Positions 32,931-41,997 of a stretch of DNA of 64,000 bases are shown in pieces. Position 1 is the first letter of the stretch. Each line of letters starts with the position of its first letter. This stretch comes from Phytohabitans kaempferiae. GTDB taxonomy: Bacteria; Actinomycetota; Actinomycetes; Mycobacteriales; Micromonosporaceae. The notes beneath the pieces were generated by a model. That model did not search any database and was not told the DNA's origin. It saw only the letters and a program-made list of their open reading frames with translations. The stretch is from positions 62,001-126,000 of the forward strand of contig NZ_JBHLUH010000007.1 of NCBI RefSeq assembly GCF_042433955.1. Direction: 5' to 3'. Made by a program: the position numbers and the translations under genes.

Positions 32931-33659
32931 TCACAGGCGGTCGAGCACCTCGGTCACCAGGTTGACGTCGAAGCTCAGCAACACCGACGCCCACACCACA
33001 GTGCTGACGAAGACCATGCCGAACAGGCCGATGGTGAGGCGGACGGCCCAGGACTGGCGGGTCACCCACCTGGTCCACATGCGGAGGTTGCGTCGCGTGA
33101 AGCCGAGGAGGCGCTTGGCCCACGAGAACTCGATCGCCCAGATGCCGAGTCCACCGAGGACGATCAGCCAGCCGGGGCCGGGCAGGGGGATCAGCAGCGC
33201 GCCGAGTACGACCACCAGCAGGCCGGCCAGGCCGACGGCGACCTTCAGGGTCACCCGGCCGGTGGGGTTGGCGCGGATGAGTTCGAGGGTCGTGCTCACC
33301 CGGTCTCGCCAGCGGGGCTTGCGGAGCAGGTCGGTGTCGACCGCCACGCCGCCGCCGTCCGGCTCGGCGTCACTCAGCCCGACGCCGCCCGAAGCACTAC
33401 CGCCCGAAGCGGCACCCCGCGAGACAGCGCCGCCCGAAGCGGCACCACCGCCACCGCCCGAAGCAGCACCGCCCGAAGCAGCACCGCCCGAAGCAGCACC
33501 GCCCGAAGCGGCACCACCGCCGTGCGAAGCGGCACCGCCGCCCGAAGCGCCAGCACCGCCGTCCACGCCGGCGCCTGCCGAAGCGCGGTCACCCCGCGCG
33601 GGGTCCTCTCCCCTGGGAGGACCCGTCCCTGTGGCGTCCACCACGTCTGTCCCCGTCAT
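32931..33659 (-). CDS. PGPGW-family transmembrane protein
   Basis: 242 aa from an ATG at 33659 after GGGGGG; an earlier in-frame start at 33761 has no ribosome site. The C-terminal half has the PLPGPGWLIVLGGLGIWAIE motif of the PGPGW family (PF09656) and further hydrophobic helices (IGLFGMVFVSTVVWASVLL). The N-terminal 90 residues are a low-complexity A/G/S stretch made of GGAAS-like repeats, disordered and probably cytoplasmic. Function of the family is not known. Confidence 0.85.
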   Translation of the reverse strand: MTGTDVVDATGTGPPRGEDPARGDRASAGAGVDGGAGASGGGAASHGGGAASGGAASGGAASGGAASGGGGGAASGGAVSRGAASGGSASGGVGLSDAEPDGGGVAVDTDLLRKPRWRDRVSTTLELIRANPTGRVTLKVAVGLAGLLVVVLGALLIPLPGPGWLIVLGGLGIWAIEFSWAKRLLGFTRRNLRMWTRWVTRQSWAVRLTIGLFGMVFVSTVVWASVLLSFDVNLVTEVLDRL

Positions 33660-34008
33660 CGCTTCGCACCCCCCGGAACGGGCTGCCGGGCGCTGGTCTC
33701 GCGACCCAGTATGGCCTCTTTTGGGGCCATTTTGCCTCCGCAGTCTCGTCCCGCCCGTCACTCATACGGACCACTGGACGTTACCGGAGTGAGTCGACGT
33801 CTGAGCCACACCCGACGCCGGGCGGCAACCACCACGAAAAACGAACCGGACATCTTATCCGAAAGCGGTTCATTCTTGTGGCAAATCGGGGCCGTCTTCC
33901 CACTACTGGGTGAGATCAGCGTATGGCGGAGCGTAATCAGGAGTATCCACTGAGTATGGGAGACGCGGGGCAGATGCGTCCCGCAGCGGTGCCGGGGGGA
34001 GAACGTCC

Positions 34009-34440
34009 ATGAGTGCCATCCGACCGACGACCGTAGAGGTCGAGACGTCACTACGGCTCGTCGCACCGGATGCGACGGCGCTGCCGGTACGGGCCAGCTT
34101 GCGCTACGACCCGGCCGATCCGTACGCGGTCCACGTACTGTTCCACGCCGAGTCGGCGGGAGGCGAAGCGGTCAGTTGGTCCTTCGCCCGCGAGCTGCTC
34201 GTCACGGGACTGGACGAGCCCGCCGGGATCGGCGACGTGCGCGTGTGGCCGTGGGCCACGCCGCGCGGGGACTTCGTCGCGCTCGCGCTGTCGTCGCCCG
34301 ACGGCAACGCCCTCTTCGAGGTGCCGCGCAGCGTGCTGGTGCGGTTCCTACGACGCACCTACGTCGTGGTGCCACGCGGTCGCGAGACCGACCACCTCGA
34401 TGTCGACGCGGCGGTCAACCGCCTGCTGGCGGGGCGCTGA
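34009..34440 (+). CDS. ssgB: SsgA-like sporulation/cell-division regulator
   Basis: 143 aa. SALP-family pattern: LPVRASLRYDPADPYAVHVL, VSWSFARELLVTGLDEPAGI, GDVRVWP, ALSSPDGNALFEVP and a DHLDVDAAVNRLLAG tail. SsgB-type proteins recruit FtsZ to sporulation septa in filamentous actinomycetes. SsgB is the archetypal member outside Streptomyces, hence the symbol, which is by inference. It is monocistronic, ended by the strong terminator at 34460. Confidence 0.9.
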   Translation: MSAIRPTTVEVETSLRLVAPDATALPVRASLRYDPADPYAVHVLFHAESAGGEAVSWSFARELLVTGLDEPAGIGDVRVWPWATPRGDFVALALSSPDGNALFEVPRSVLVRFLRRTYVVVPRGRETDHLDVDAAVNRLLAGR

Positions 34441-34459
34441 CGCGCCACACAACAACCCG

Positions 34460-34498
34460 AGCGCCGCGCGGAGCTGCCGACTCCGCGCGGCGCTTTTT
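34460..34498 (+). terminator. Intrinsic terminator of ssgB
   Basis: AGCGCCGCGCGGAG (34460-34473), loop CTGCCGA, CTCCGCGCGGCGCT (34481-34494) and a run of five T. It is one of the few hairpins in this window with a proper U tract. Confidence 0.9.
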
Positions 34499-34655
34499 GA
34501 TGTCCCTGGCACGAGGGCCGAAGACATCGACGTTCCCCTCTTGTGACCTGGCTAACACCTACGCTACCGTTCGGTAACTTCTTCGTGGCGCCACCGCGGC
34601 TCGCTCGCCGGACCCGGCCGTCCTCCGGGCCCGGCCACTCCCCCGCGAGGTCACC

Positions 34656-35767
34656 ATGGCGCTGTCCCACACTCAGCTCGTCCTGTCCGGACGAGCCAGC
34701 CCTCCGCACACGACCGCACCCCCGCACACGACCGCCGCACCGGCCGCCCCACGCCCAGCCGCAGCCAGCCCCACCGGACCACGCCACCGCCCAACCCGAG
34801 CCGGCCGCGCCGAGCCACACCGCCGCCGGGCCGCAGCCAGCCAACCCGAACCACACCACCGCCCAACCGGAGCCGGCCCAACCGCCGGCCACCCCCAGCC
34901 ACACCACCACCGGCGGAGCGCGCGCCTGCTCGCCGCCGTACTCGGGAGCGTCTGCCTGCTGGCGACGGCGCCGGCACCGGCGCACGCGGCGCCGACCACG
35001 GCGTTTCGTCTGGTCGACCTGCCCGCGCGCGACGGCGCGGTCCTCAAGGCGAACCTCATCTCCCCCACCACCGCCGGCCCGCACCCGGCGGTCGTCTTCA
35101 TCTCGAGTTGGGGCCTCAACGACGCCGAGTACCTCGCCCAGGCGAGATCACTGGCGACCGCCGGGTACGTGGTGCTGTCGTACACGGCGCGCGGCTTCTG
35201 GGGCTCGGGCGGGCGGATCGACACGGCGGGGCCGGCCGACGTCGCCGACGTCTCGGCCGCCATCGACTGGCTGGACGCCAACACGACCGCCGACCCGGCT
35301 CGCGTGGGGCTGGGCGGTGTCTCGTACGGTGCCGGCATCGGCCTCATCGCCGCCGCCCACGACCCCCGGGTACGCGCGGTGGCCGCCCTCTCGGGGTGGA
35401 GTGACCTGGTCGAGTCGCTGTACGCGAACCAGACCCGCCACCCCCAGGCGGTGCTGCGGTGCGCGGCAGCCCGCGGGTTCACCTCACGGTCACCCCGGCC
35501 GCGGCGACCGGCACGCTCGTCGCGTACCTGTACGACGTGGACCTGCTCGGCACCGGGCGGCTGGTGACGCACGCGCCGTACACGTGGCTGTCCGGCGGGC
35601 GGCAGGTGCTCGACCTCGCGCTCCCGGCCACCGCGTGGAACGTGCCGGCCGGCCACCGGCTCGCGCTCGTACTCGACACGGAGGACCCGCTCTACTTCGA
35701 CGCCAACCCGTACGGGGCATCGATCTCGGTCAGCGGGCCGAGTTGGGTGGACGTGCCGTTGCGGTGA
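34656..35767 (+). pseudogene. Decayed secreted alpha/beta hydrolase (S15/CocE-like)
   Basis: The first part (frame from 34656) has a signal-like segment (LLAAVLGSVCLLATAPAPAHA) and the start of an alpha/beta hydrolase: PHPAVVFISSWGL, YVVLSYTARGFWGSGG, and nucleophile elbow GLGGVSYGAGIG. After NQTRHPQAV at about 35450 the sequence jumps, in another frame, to the beta-sandwich C-terminus of X-Pro dipeptidyl-peptidase-like enzymes (VAYLYDVDLLGTGRLVTHAP, LYFDANPY). Roughly 200 or more residues of the middle, with the catalytic Asp and His, are missing. The gene is therefore an internal-deletion pseudogene. Confidence 0.8.
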
Positions 35768-35793
35768 GCAACCGGCAGCTTTGCCCTGATGGG

Positions 35794-36681
35794 ATGCGAG
35801 GTCGCGCGGCTGCGGCTACGGTCGAGTGGATGGTCGGTTCCGGTCTGCCCCCGAGTCTCGATGGGGATGCCGGGATCACCACCGGCACGCTGCGTGACCT
35901 CGCACCACACGGAGCGTCCATCTTGGACGAGCACCAGCTCATGCTGGTCACCAAGGGGCACGGCACGCACGAGGTCGACTTCGAGGTGCACCAGTGCCGG
36001 CCCGGCACATTGGTGTGGGCGAACCCCGGTCAGCTCGTCCGCCCCGGCGGCCAGCCCGGGCTCGACGCCACGCTGCTGTGCTGGAGGCCCGGCCCCGATC
36101 TGCCGGACGCCGGCCCCACCTACCGCCAGCTCGCCGGCGAAGACGAGGACGCGGTCATCAACGAGGTCAGCCAGCTCGTGGTCGACTGCGAGCGGGAGCT
36201 CGCGCCGCAGCTGCTGCGGCAGCAGCTCGCCACGCTCCTGCTCCGCGTGCGCCTGCTGGGGGCCGAGTCCGCCGACGGCACGGCCGACGAGACCTTCGCC
36301 CGCTTCCGGGAGGAGGTGGAGCGGGGATACGCGGGCAGCCGCCGGGTCGAGGACTACGCGGACCGGCTCGACTGCTGCGTACGCACGCTGACCCGGGCCA
36401 GCCTCGCGGCCACCGGCCGCACCGCCAAGCAGGTCATCGACGACCGGGTCACGCTGGAGGCGAAGCGGCTGCTGGCCGGCACCGACCTGCCGGTCGCCGA
36501 GATCGGGCGGCGGCTGGGGTTTCCCGAGCCGACCAACTTCGGCCGTTTCTTCCAGCGCGAGGCAGGGGTCAGCCCGGGCACGTTCCGGCAGGAGTGGACC
36601 GGCACGGCCGAGCCCGCCTGGCGGCCCGTACCCGCGCCACGACCACCCCTCGACCCGGTTCCGGGTTTCGTGCAGGCATGA
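35794..36681 (+). CDS. AraC-family transcriptional regulator
   Basis: 295 aa from the ATG at 35794; a GTG at 35764 overlapping the previous stop and an ATG at 35830 are alternatives. An N-terminal cupin-like domain (HQLMLVTKGHGTHEVDFEVH) precedes the AraC DNA-binding domain with two helix-turn-helices (VEDYADRLDCCVRTLTRASL and LPVAEIGRRLGFPEPTNFGR followed by FFQREAGVSPGTFRQ). It directly follows the hydrolase relic, which may have been a former partner. Confidence 0.88.
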   Translation: MRGRAAAATVEWMVGSGLPPSLDGDAGITTGTLRDLAPHGASILDEHQLMLVTKGHGTHEVDFEVHQCRPGTLVWANPGQLVRPGGQPGLDATLLCWRPGPDLPDAGPTYRQLAGEDEDAVINEVSQLVVDCERELAPQLLRQQLATLLLRVRLLGAESADGTADETFARFREEVERGYAGSRRVEDYADRLDCCVRTLTRASLAATGRTAKQVIDDRVTLEAKRLLAGTDLPVAEIGRRLGFPEPTNFGRFFQREAGVSPGTFRQEWTGTAEPAWRPVPAPRPPLDPVPGFVQA

Positions 36682-36688
36682 TGTAGGG

Positions 36689-37144
36689 GTGCAAATCTCC
36701 GCCCGCGGTGACTACGCGGTGCGAGCCGCGCTCAGTCTCGCTGCCGCCTACCCGTCCCTGATGTCCGCACAGGCGCTCGCCCACGAGCAGGAAATGCCTC
36801 GCAAGTTTCTCGAGGCGGTCCTCGCCGATCTGCGCCGTGCCGGCATCGTGCGCGCCCAGCGGGGGGCGGAGGGCGGCTACACGCTGGCCCAGTCGCCGAA
36901 GGAGATCACGATCGGGTCGATCCTGCGCGCGGTCGACGGCCCGCTCGCCGGTGTGCGCGGGCTGCGGCCGGAGGAGACACGATACGACGGCGCGGCGGAA
37001 AACCTCCCCCGCCTGTGGGTCGCCGTGCGGGCCGCGGTGCGCGAGGTCGTCGACGAGGTCAGCCTCGCCGAGATGGTGAGCGGCAAGATGCCGGCGCACG
37101 TCCGCAAGCTCACGACCCGCCCCGACGCCTGGGAGCCCCGCTAG
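36689..37144 (+). CDS. Rrf2-family regulator without Fe-S cysteines
   Basis: 151 aa from a GTG at 36689. The winged helix is typical of Rrf2 (QISARGDYAVRAALSLAAAY, MPRKFLEAVLADLRRAGIVR, GAEGGYTLAQSPKEITIG). It has no cysteine, so unlike IscR or NsrR it cannot bind a Cys-ligated cluster. It starts 8 bases after the AraC gene and is probably co-transcribed with it. Confidence 0.88.
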   Translation: MQISARGDYAVRAALSLAAAYPSLMSAQALAHEQEMPRKFLEAVLADLRRAGIVRAQRGAEGGYTLAQSPKEITIGSILRAVDGPLAGVRGLRPEETRYDGAAENLPRLWVAVRAAVREVVDEVSLAEMVSGKMPAHVRKLTTRPDAWEPR

Positions 37145-37251
37145 CCCGCAGATTCAAAGAGACAGATCCGGGCTGCCGCGCTGTCCGTCGCGGTCCCGAC
37201 CGCTGCTCCCGCGGCCTCACCCGCCGCGATTCACAACCCCCCGGGGCGCCC

Positions 37252-38145
37252 TCACGACAGGGCGATCACCACGTCGCCGCCGAGCCGGCCGCGCTCGGGG
37301 TCGCGGGTCACCGTGCCGGCCGTGAGCAGCGCGCTGAGCACGCGCACCGTGTCGGCGGCGCGGTAGACGGTGTGAGTCAGCGTGAACTGCCGCAGGTCGG
37401 TCACCGTGCGCGGGCCCGCCGAGGCCAGGTGTGCGAGCAGCTCGCGGCGCAGCGGGCCGGGATGCGGGCTGAGCGAGATGTCGAGCAGGTGCCCCTCGGG
37501 GTCGCGGGGGTCGCGGTAGCGGACTCCGGCATACTCGTCGACGGCCCAGAGCGCGTTCTTGAACGCCTCCAGCCCCTTGCCGACCGTGGTCGCGAAGGTC
37601 ACCAGGCGGGCCGCGCCGTCGCCGCCGACCAGCTCCACGTGGGCGGTCAGCGGCATCGGCGGGGTCGGCAGCTGGCCCGTACCAGAAACGAGCAGGACCT
37701 CGGCGGGCTTACCGGTGCCGGCGGCGGCCAGTGACGCGGGCCCGGCGCTGTCCAGGAAGGCCAGGAGCGGGGCGACGGCGGCGCCCGCGGCCTTGAGCGC
37801 GGCGGGCAGGCGGGCGTCGAGGTCGCCCTCGACGGCGTGGACGCTCAGCTCGGGCGGGGTGCGCAGCTCGGCCTGGACGGTGTCGAGGCGGCGGGCCAGT
37901 GTGGCGGGCGCGGGGCCGACCAGCACGACCGTGAGGCGGCGCCCGCGCAGCCGGTCGGCGAACTCGGCGAAGACCCGCACGGCGGCCTCGGCCGCGTGCT
38001 CGTCGGGCGAGTCGCTCCAGCCGTAGGCGAACGTGGCGCCCCGCGCGCTGTGCAGCGCCACCGGGGTCCAGGCGTCGAGGTAGCGCACCAGCAGCTCCCG
38101 GAGGGCACCGGCAACAGCGCTCATGAATAAGTTGTACCGCGTCAC
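37252..38145 (-). CDS. Conserved hypothetical protein
   Basis: 297 aa from a GTG at 38145 that overlaps the stop of the VOC gene (GTGA); the ATG at 38124 is possible. The middle is alanine-rich with strand-helix alternation (RLTVVLVGPAPATLARRLDT, GKPAEVLLVSGTGQLPTPP). The C-terminal quarter looks like a winged helix (LLAHLASAGPRTVTDLRQFT, VRVLSALLTAGTVTRD). No family recognised. It forms an operon with the VOC gene. Confidence 0.75.
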   Translation of the reverse strand: MTRYNLFMSAVAGALRELLVRYLDAWTPVALHSARGATFAYGWSDSPDEHAAEAAVRVFAEFADRLRGRRLTVVLVGPAPATLARRLDTVQAELRTPPELSVHAVEGDLDARLPAALKAAGAAVAPLLAFLDSAGPASLAAAGTGKPAEVLLVSGTGQLPTPPMPLTAHVELVGGDGAARLVTFATTVGKGLEAFKNALWAVDEYAGVRYRDPRDPEGHLLDISLSPHPGPLRRELLAHLASAGPRTVTDLRQFTLTHTVYRAADTVRVLSALLTAGTVTRDPERGRLGGDVVIALS

Positions 38146-38663
38146 GCCGTGACGGAGATACCCACACCGCCTCGGGTCCGCGCGCCGTACCGCTGCTTCT
38201 CCCGCGCGATGTCGAGGGGGCGGATGCGCTTGCGCGCCTCGATGGCGGCGGAGTCCAGCAGGTCGGCCGGGATCAGCCAGACGACCTCGAACTCCAGACC
38301 GTCCGGGTCTTTGCCATAGAGGCTCTTCGTGGTGCCGTGGTCGGAGCTGCCGACCAAGGCGCCGGCCTCGGCCAGCTTGCCGGCGATGCGCTCGAGCTCG
38401 TCGAGCGTGTCGACCTCCCAGGCGAGGTGGTAGAGGCCGACGGTGCTACGGCCGGCGGGCGAGGGTCCCGCGCCGTCACCGATCTCGAAGAGCCCCAGGT
38501 CGTGGTCGTTGGTGGAGTCGGGCGCCTGGAGGAAGGCGGCGCCCTTGAAGCCGTCCGGGGTCATCGCGATCGGGCGGAAACCCAGGACGTCCCGGTAGAA
38601 GGCGACGCTACGGTTGACATCGCGGACGAAAAGGACGGCATGGTTGAGCCGATGAACACCCAT
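38142..38663 (-). CDS. VOC-family (glyoxalase/dioxygenase fold) protein
   Basis: 173 aa from the ATG at 38663. MGVHRLNHAVLFVRDVNRSV, FYRDVLGFRPIAM and the paired YHLAWEVDTLDELE, KSLYGKDPDGLEFEVVW show the vicinal oxygen chelate fold. Candidate metal ligands are H8, H in YHLAWEV and E in LEFEVVW. It is divergent from the MarR gene across a palindromic site, so MarR probably controls it. The substrate is unknown. Confidence 0.85.
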   Translation of the reverse strand: MGVHRLNHAVLFVRDVNRSVAFYRDVLGFRPIAMTPDGFKGAAFLQAPDSTNDHDLGLFEIGDGAGPSPAGRSTVGLYHLAWEVDTLDELERIAGKLAEAGALVGSSDHGTTKSLYGKDPDGLEFEVVWLIPADLLDSAAIEARKRIRPLDIAREKQRYGARTRGGVGISVTA

Positions 38664-38684
38664 GACCTGCACGGTACCCCGATG

Positions 38685-38698
38685 GTTGAGCGTTCAAC
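38685..38698. promoter_or_regulatory. MarR operator candidate
   Basis: GTTGA-GCGT-TCAAC lies in the 56-base space between the divergent VOC and MarR genes. A dimeric MarR protein binding here would cover both promoters. Confidence 0.6.
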
Positions 38699-38719
38699 AA
38701 GCTCGTTAGGCTTTCCGGC

Positions 38720-39184
38720 ATGACCCGGTGGCTCAACGACGAGGAGCAGCGCACCTGGCGGGCCTTCCTGCACGCGTCGCGGGCGCTCTGGGACACGCTC
38801 GACCGCGAGCTGCAGCGCGACGCCGGCATGCCGCACGCGTACTACGAGATCCTGGTCCGCCTCTCCGAGGCGCCCAGCCGCCGGCTGCGCATGAGCGATC
38901 TGGCCGAGGCCACCTCCTCCTCGCGCAGCCGCCTCTCGCACGCGGTGGCGCGGCTGGAGGAGCACGGCTGGGTACGGCGCGAAGACTGCCCCACCGACCG
39001 CCGCGGCCAACTGGCGGTGCTCACCGAGGAGGGCTTCCGCGTGCTGGCCGAGGCGGCGCACGGGCACGTCGAGGGCGTGCGTACGCACCTGTTCGACCAG
39101 CTCACGCCCGAACAGGTGGCGCAGCTGCGGCAGATCAGCGAGGCCATGTTGGACCATCTCGATCCGGGCAGGCCCTTGTACTGA
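38720..39184 (+). CDS. MarR-family regulator
   Basis: 154 aa. The winged helix is RLRMSDLAEATSSSRSRLSH, AVARLEEHGWVRRE, with a wing at DRRGQLAVLTEEG. Helices at both ends give the dimer interface. It is divergent from the VOC gene, which is probably its target. Confidence 0.9.
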   Translation: MTRWLNDEEQRTWRAFLHASRALWDTLDRELQRDAGMPHAYYEILVRLSEAPSRRLRMSDLAEATSSSRSRLSHAVARLEEHGWVRREDCPTDRRGQLAVLTEEGFRVLAEAAHGHVEGVRTHLFDQLTPEQVAQLRQISEAMLDHLDPGRPLY

Positions 39185-39212
39185 TCGTCGCCGGTCCAGC
39201 ACGATGAGGCAG

Positions 39213-40634
39213 ATGTCTACAGGGTTGGCCGAAGTGACCGCGCGGGCGTACGACCTCTTCGAGGCGGGCGATCTCTCCGCGGCGCAGCTGCTGCTCGCCG
39301 ACGCGCTGTCGGCGGCCGACACCGATCCGGAGCGCGCCACCACGGCCCTGGCCGACGCCGCGAGCCTGCACTCGCGCGTGCTGGTGGGGCTCGGCGAGCC
39401 GCACTCGGCGCGGGCCTGGGCCGCGTTCGCCCACGAGGCGGAAAGCCGCCTCTACGGCCCCACGCACGAGCGCACCATCCGGGCGGCCGCCACCCTCGCC
39501 TCGGTGCTGCACCGGATCGGCAACCACGCCGACGCGGCCGCCCTCTACGGCTCGGTGATCGAAGGACTCACCGCGCTGGAGGGGCCGGAGTCGCCGCAGG
39601 TGCTGGCCGCGCACGCCGATCTGGCCACTGTGGAGTACGCGCGGGGCGAGTGCGACATCGCCCGGGCCCGGCTCGCCGAGGCGTGGGACATGACCCGCGA
39701 GGCGTACGGGGACGCGCACCCCGCCGGCATCCGCATGCTGGCCCGGCTCGGCGCGATGGAGCGCGACTGCGGGCAGTTCACCGAGGCGCACCAGCACCTG
39801 GCCCACGCCCGCGAGCTGTGCCGGGCCTACCTTGATCCGGATCATCCGCTGGTGACCCAGATCGCCTCCCTCTCCCGCGCGCCGGCCAACCCGCACCACA
39901 ACTGCGGCGGCCCCGCGCTGCCCACCGCACCGGTCTCCGGCGACGACGACGCCTACCCCGGTCTGCGCGATGTGGACGGTTCGCCGCTCGACCTGCCCCC
40001 GGCACGCGGCGAGGCGCCGCCCAACCGGCCGCAGTCGCCGGTGCCACCCGACATCGCGGAGACCTGGCCGCCCGGCGACCGCGCGGCGAAGCTGCCCGTG
40101 CACGTGCCGCGCGAGCACAGGCGCCGCCGCGGCCGGGGCGGACCGGCGCCGCTGGTCACCGGCGCGCTGGTCGCGGCCGTGATCGGCGCGGTCGCGGTCG
40201 TGGTCGGGCTCGCCGCGGTCGAGCAGGGCCAGGGCGGCGACGAGACCGCCCCGCCGGCCGCGAGCTGGCCGCCCCCGCCCGCCACCAGCGCGCCCCAGGC
40301 GAGCGCGCCGGCCACCTCCGCGGCCCCGCCCAGCCCCACCGCGGCCGCGCCGGCCCGCCCCGGCACGCCGCCCAGCCGCGTGACCATCGACGACGGCGGG
40401 CAGAGCATCGAGCTGCGGTGGGCCTACCCGGTGGGCGCGCAGGGCAAGGTGCGGGTCTCCGGCGCGCCGAAGGGGCAGCAGCAGCGCCCGTTCGAGGATC
40501 TGCCGGCGGGCTCGACCAGCTACGTGGTGCACGGGCTGGAGCAAGACCGCGACTTCTGCTTCGAGATCGCCGTGGTCTACTCCGCCGAGACGATCGGGCG
40601 CGCCAAGCCGGTCTGCACGACCCGCCAGGGCTGA
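39213..40634 (+). CDS. TPR protein with membrane anchor and extracellular Fn3-like domain
   Basis: 473 aa from an ATG at 39213. Residues 1-210 are tetratricopeptide-like repeats (ERATTALADAASLHSRVLVG, GNHADAAALYGSVIEGLTAL). A proline-rich linker and a basic RRRRGRG stretch precede one membrane helix (LVTGALVAAVIGAVAVVVGL) near 320-340. An external Ala/Pro linker and a fibronectin-III-like domain (QSIELRWAYPVGAQGKVRVS, FCFEIAVVYSAET) end the protein. It may link cytoplasmic and cell-wall events; its partner is unknown. Confidence 0.8.
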   Translation: MSTGLAEVTARAYDLFEAGDLSAAQLLLADALSAADTDPERATTALADAASLHSRVLVGLGEPHSARAWAAFAHEAESRLYGPTHERTIRAAATLASVLHRIGNHADAAALYGSVIEGLTALEGPESPQVLAAHADLATVEYARGECDIARARLAEAWDMTREAYGDAHPAGIRMLARLGAMERDCGQFTEAHQHLAHARELCRAYLDPDHPLVTQIASLSRAPANPHHNCGGPALPTAPVSGDDDAYPGLRDVDGSPLDLPPARGEAPPNRPQSPVPPDIAETWPPGDRAAKLPVHVPREHRRRRGRGGPAPLVTGALVAAVIGAVAVVVGLAAVEQGQGGDETAPPAASWPPPPATSAPQASAPATSAAPPSPTAAAPARPGTPPSRVTIDDGGQSIELRWAYPVGAQGKVRVSGAPKGQQQRPFEDLPAGSTSYVVHGLEQDRDFCFEIAVVYSAETIGRAKPVCTTRQG

Positions 40635-40635
40635 C

Positions 40636-41997
40636 CTACGGCGCCGGTGCCGCCGGGAGGCGGATCTCGGCCCGCAGGCCGGGGCCGGGAGTGGCGTCGG
40701 CCAGGCGGACGGTGCCGCCGTGGCGGCGCACCAGCTCGCGCACGATCGCCAGCCCCAGCCCGGCGCCGCCCGCGTCGCGCGCCCGGGCGTCGTCGAGGCG
40801 GGTGAAGCGGTCGAAGACCCGCTCGCGGTCCGCGGCCGGGATGCCGGGCCCGTCGTCGGTCACGGTCACCAGGTGGTACCGGCCGTCGCGGCGGGCCGCC
40901 ACCCTGACCGTGGAGCCGGTGTGGCGGGCAGCGTTGTCGATCAGGTTGCCGATCGCGCGGGCCAGCGCCTCCGGCTCCCCCGTGGTCCAGAGCGGATCGG
41001 CGGGGGCGGTGACGGTGACCGGGGGCGACGGGAAGCGCTCGGCCACCGTGGCGATCAGCTCGCCGAGCTCGACCGGCAGCGAGCGCAGCGCCCGGCTCCC
41101 GGCGTCGTCGGCCCGGGCGAGCAGCAGCAGGTCGTCGACGAGGCGGCTGAGCCGCTGCGTGTCCAGCAGCAGGTCGTCGGCGACGGCGGGCCAGTCGGTG
41201 CGGTCGCCGAGGCGCTGGGCGACCTCGAGCTGCGTACGCATGTTGGTCAACGGGCTGCGCAGCTCGTGCGCCGCGTCGGCCACGAACGCCCGCTGCTTGG
41301 CCCGGGCCGCCTCCAGCCGGTCGAGCATGCCGTTGAGCGTGACCGCCAGCCGGTGGATCTCGTCGTGCGAGTCGGGCACGGGCAGCTGGCCGGGGCGGGC
41401 GCCGCCGGTGATCTCCTCGGCGCCGCTGCGCAGCGCCTCGACCGGGCGCAGGGTGAGCCCGATCACCCGCCACGCGACCGCGGCCAGCCCCACGAGCAGC
41501 AGCGGGAACGTGATCAGCAGGATGTTGCGCAGCAGCCGCACGCTCTGCGTGAGGTCGGACATCGACTTGGCCACCAGTACCGTCTCGGAGCCCGCCGTCG
41601 CCGCGACGACCCGCACCGGTCCGCGCATGCCCAGCCGGTCGCCCTCGATGTAGAGGCTCTCCCCGGCCCGGGCGCGGGGCATCTCGTCGCGGCGGAGCAC
41701 CGGCACCAGCCGGTCGGCGTCGATCGAGGCGGCCAGGACCCGGTGCTGGGCGTCGACCACCTGCACCCGTACGTCGCCGACCACCGGCAGCGGCTCCGGC
41801 ACGCGGTCTTCCTCGACCAGCGCCGCCACGCCCTCGGCGCTCTGCCGGGCCTCGCTGTCGGCGGTGGCCTGGAGCGCGAGGCCGAGCGCGAAGACCATCA
41901 CCACGCCGCCGACCGCGAGGCCGACGGTCAGCCCGGTGACGCCGATGAGCATCAGCCGGGCGCGCAGGCTGATCCGGCGCCACCATTTCGGTCTCAC
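40636..41997 (-). CDS. Two-component sensor histidine kinase
   Basis: 453 aa from a GTG at 41997 overlapping the regulator stop. Two membrane helices flank a short external sensor domain (about 40-165), followed by HAMP, the dimerisation H-box (DAAHELRSPLTNMRTQLE) and the ATPase with N box (NLIDNAARHTG), D box (DDGPGIP), F box and GLGLAIV. It phosphorylates the partner at 41994-42650. The adjacent divergent lipocalin-like/ABC genes are likely targets. Confidence 0.95.
   Translation of the reverse strand: MRPKWWRRISLRARLMLIGVTGLTVGLAVGGVVMVFALGLALQATADSEARQSAEGVAALVEEDRVPEPLPVVGDVRVQVVDAQHRVLAASIDADRLVPVLRRDEMPRARAGESLYIEGDRLGMRGPVRVVAATAGSETVLVAKSMSDLTQSVRLLRNILLITFPLLLVGLAAVAWRVIGLTLRPVEALRSGAEEITGGARPGQLPVPDSHDEIHRLAVTLNGMLDRLEAARAKQRAFVADAAHELRSPLTNMRTQLEVAQRLGDRTDWPAVADDLLLDTQRLSRLVDDLLLLARADDAGSRALRSLPVELGELIATVAERFPSPPVTVTAPADPLWTTGEPEALARAIGNLIDNAARHTGSTVRVAARRDGRYHLVTVTDDGPGIPAADRERVFDRFTRLDDARARDAGGAGLGLAIVRELVRRHGGTVRLADATPGPGLRAEIRLPAAPAP

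Noticed and set aside
34543..36681. 712-codon frame joining the hydrolase relic region with the AraC gene
   Set aside because: Only its last 296 codons are the AraC regulator; the first part is an out-of-frame reading of the hydrolase relic.
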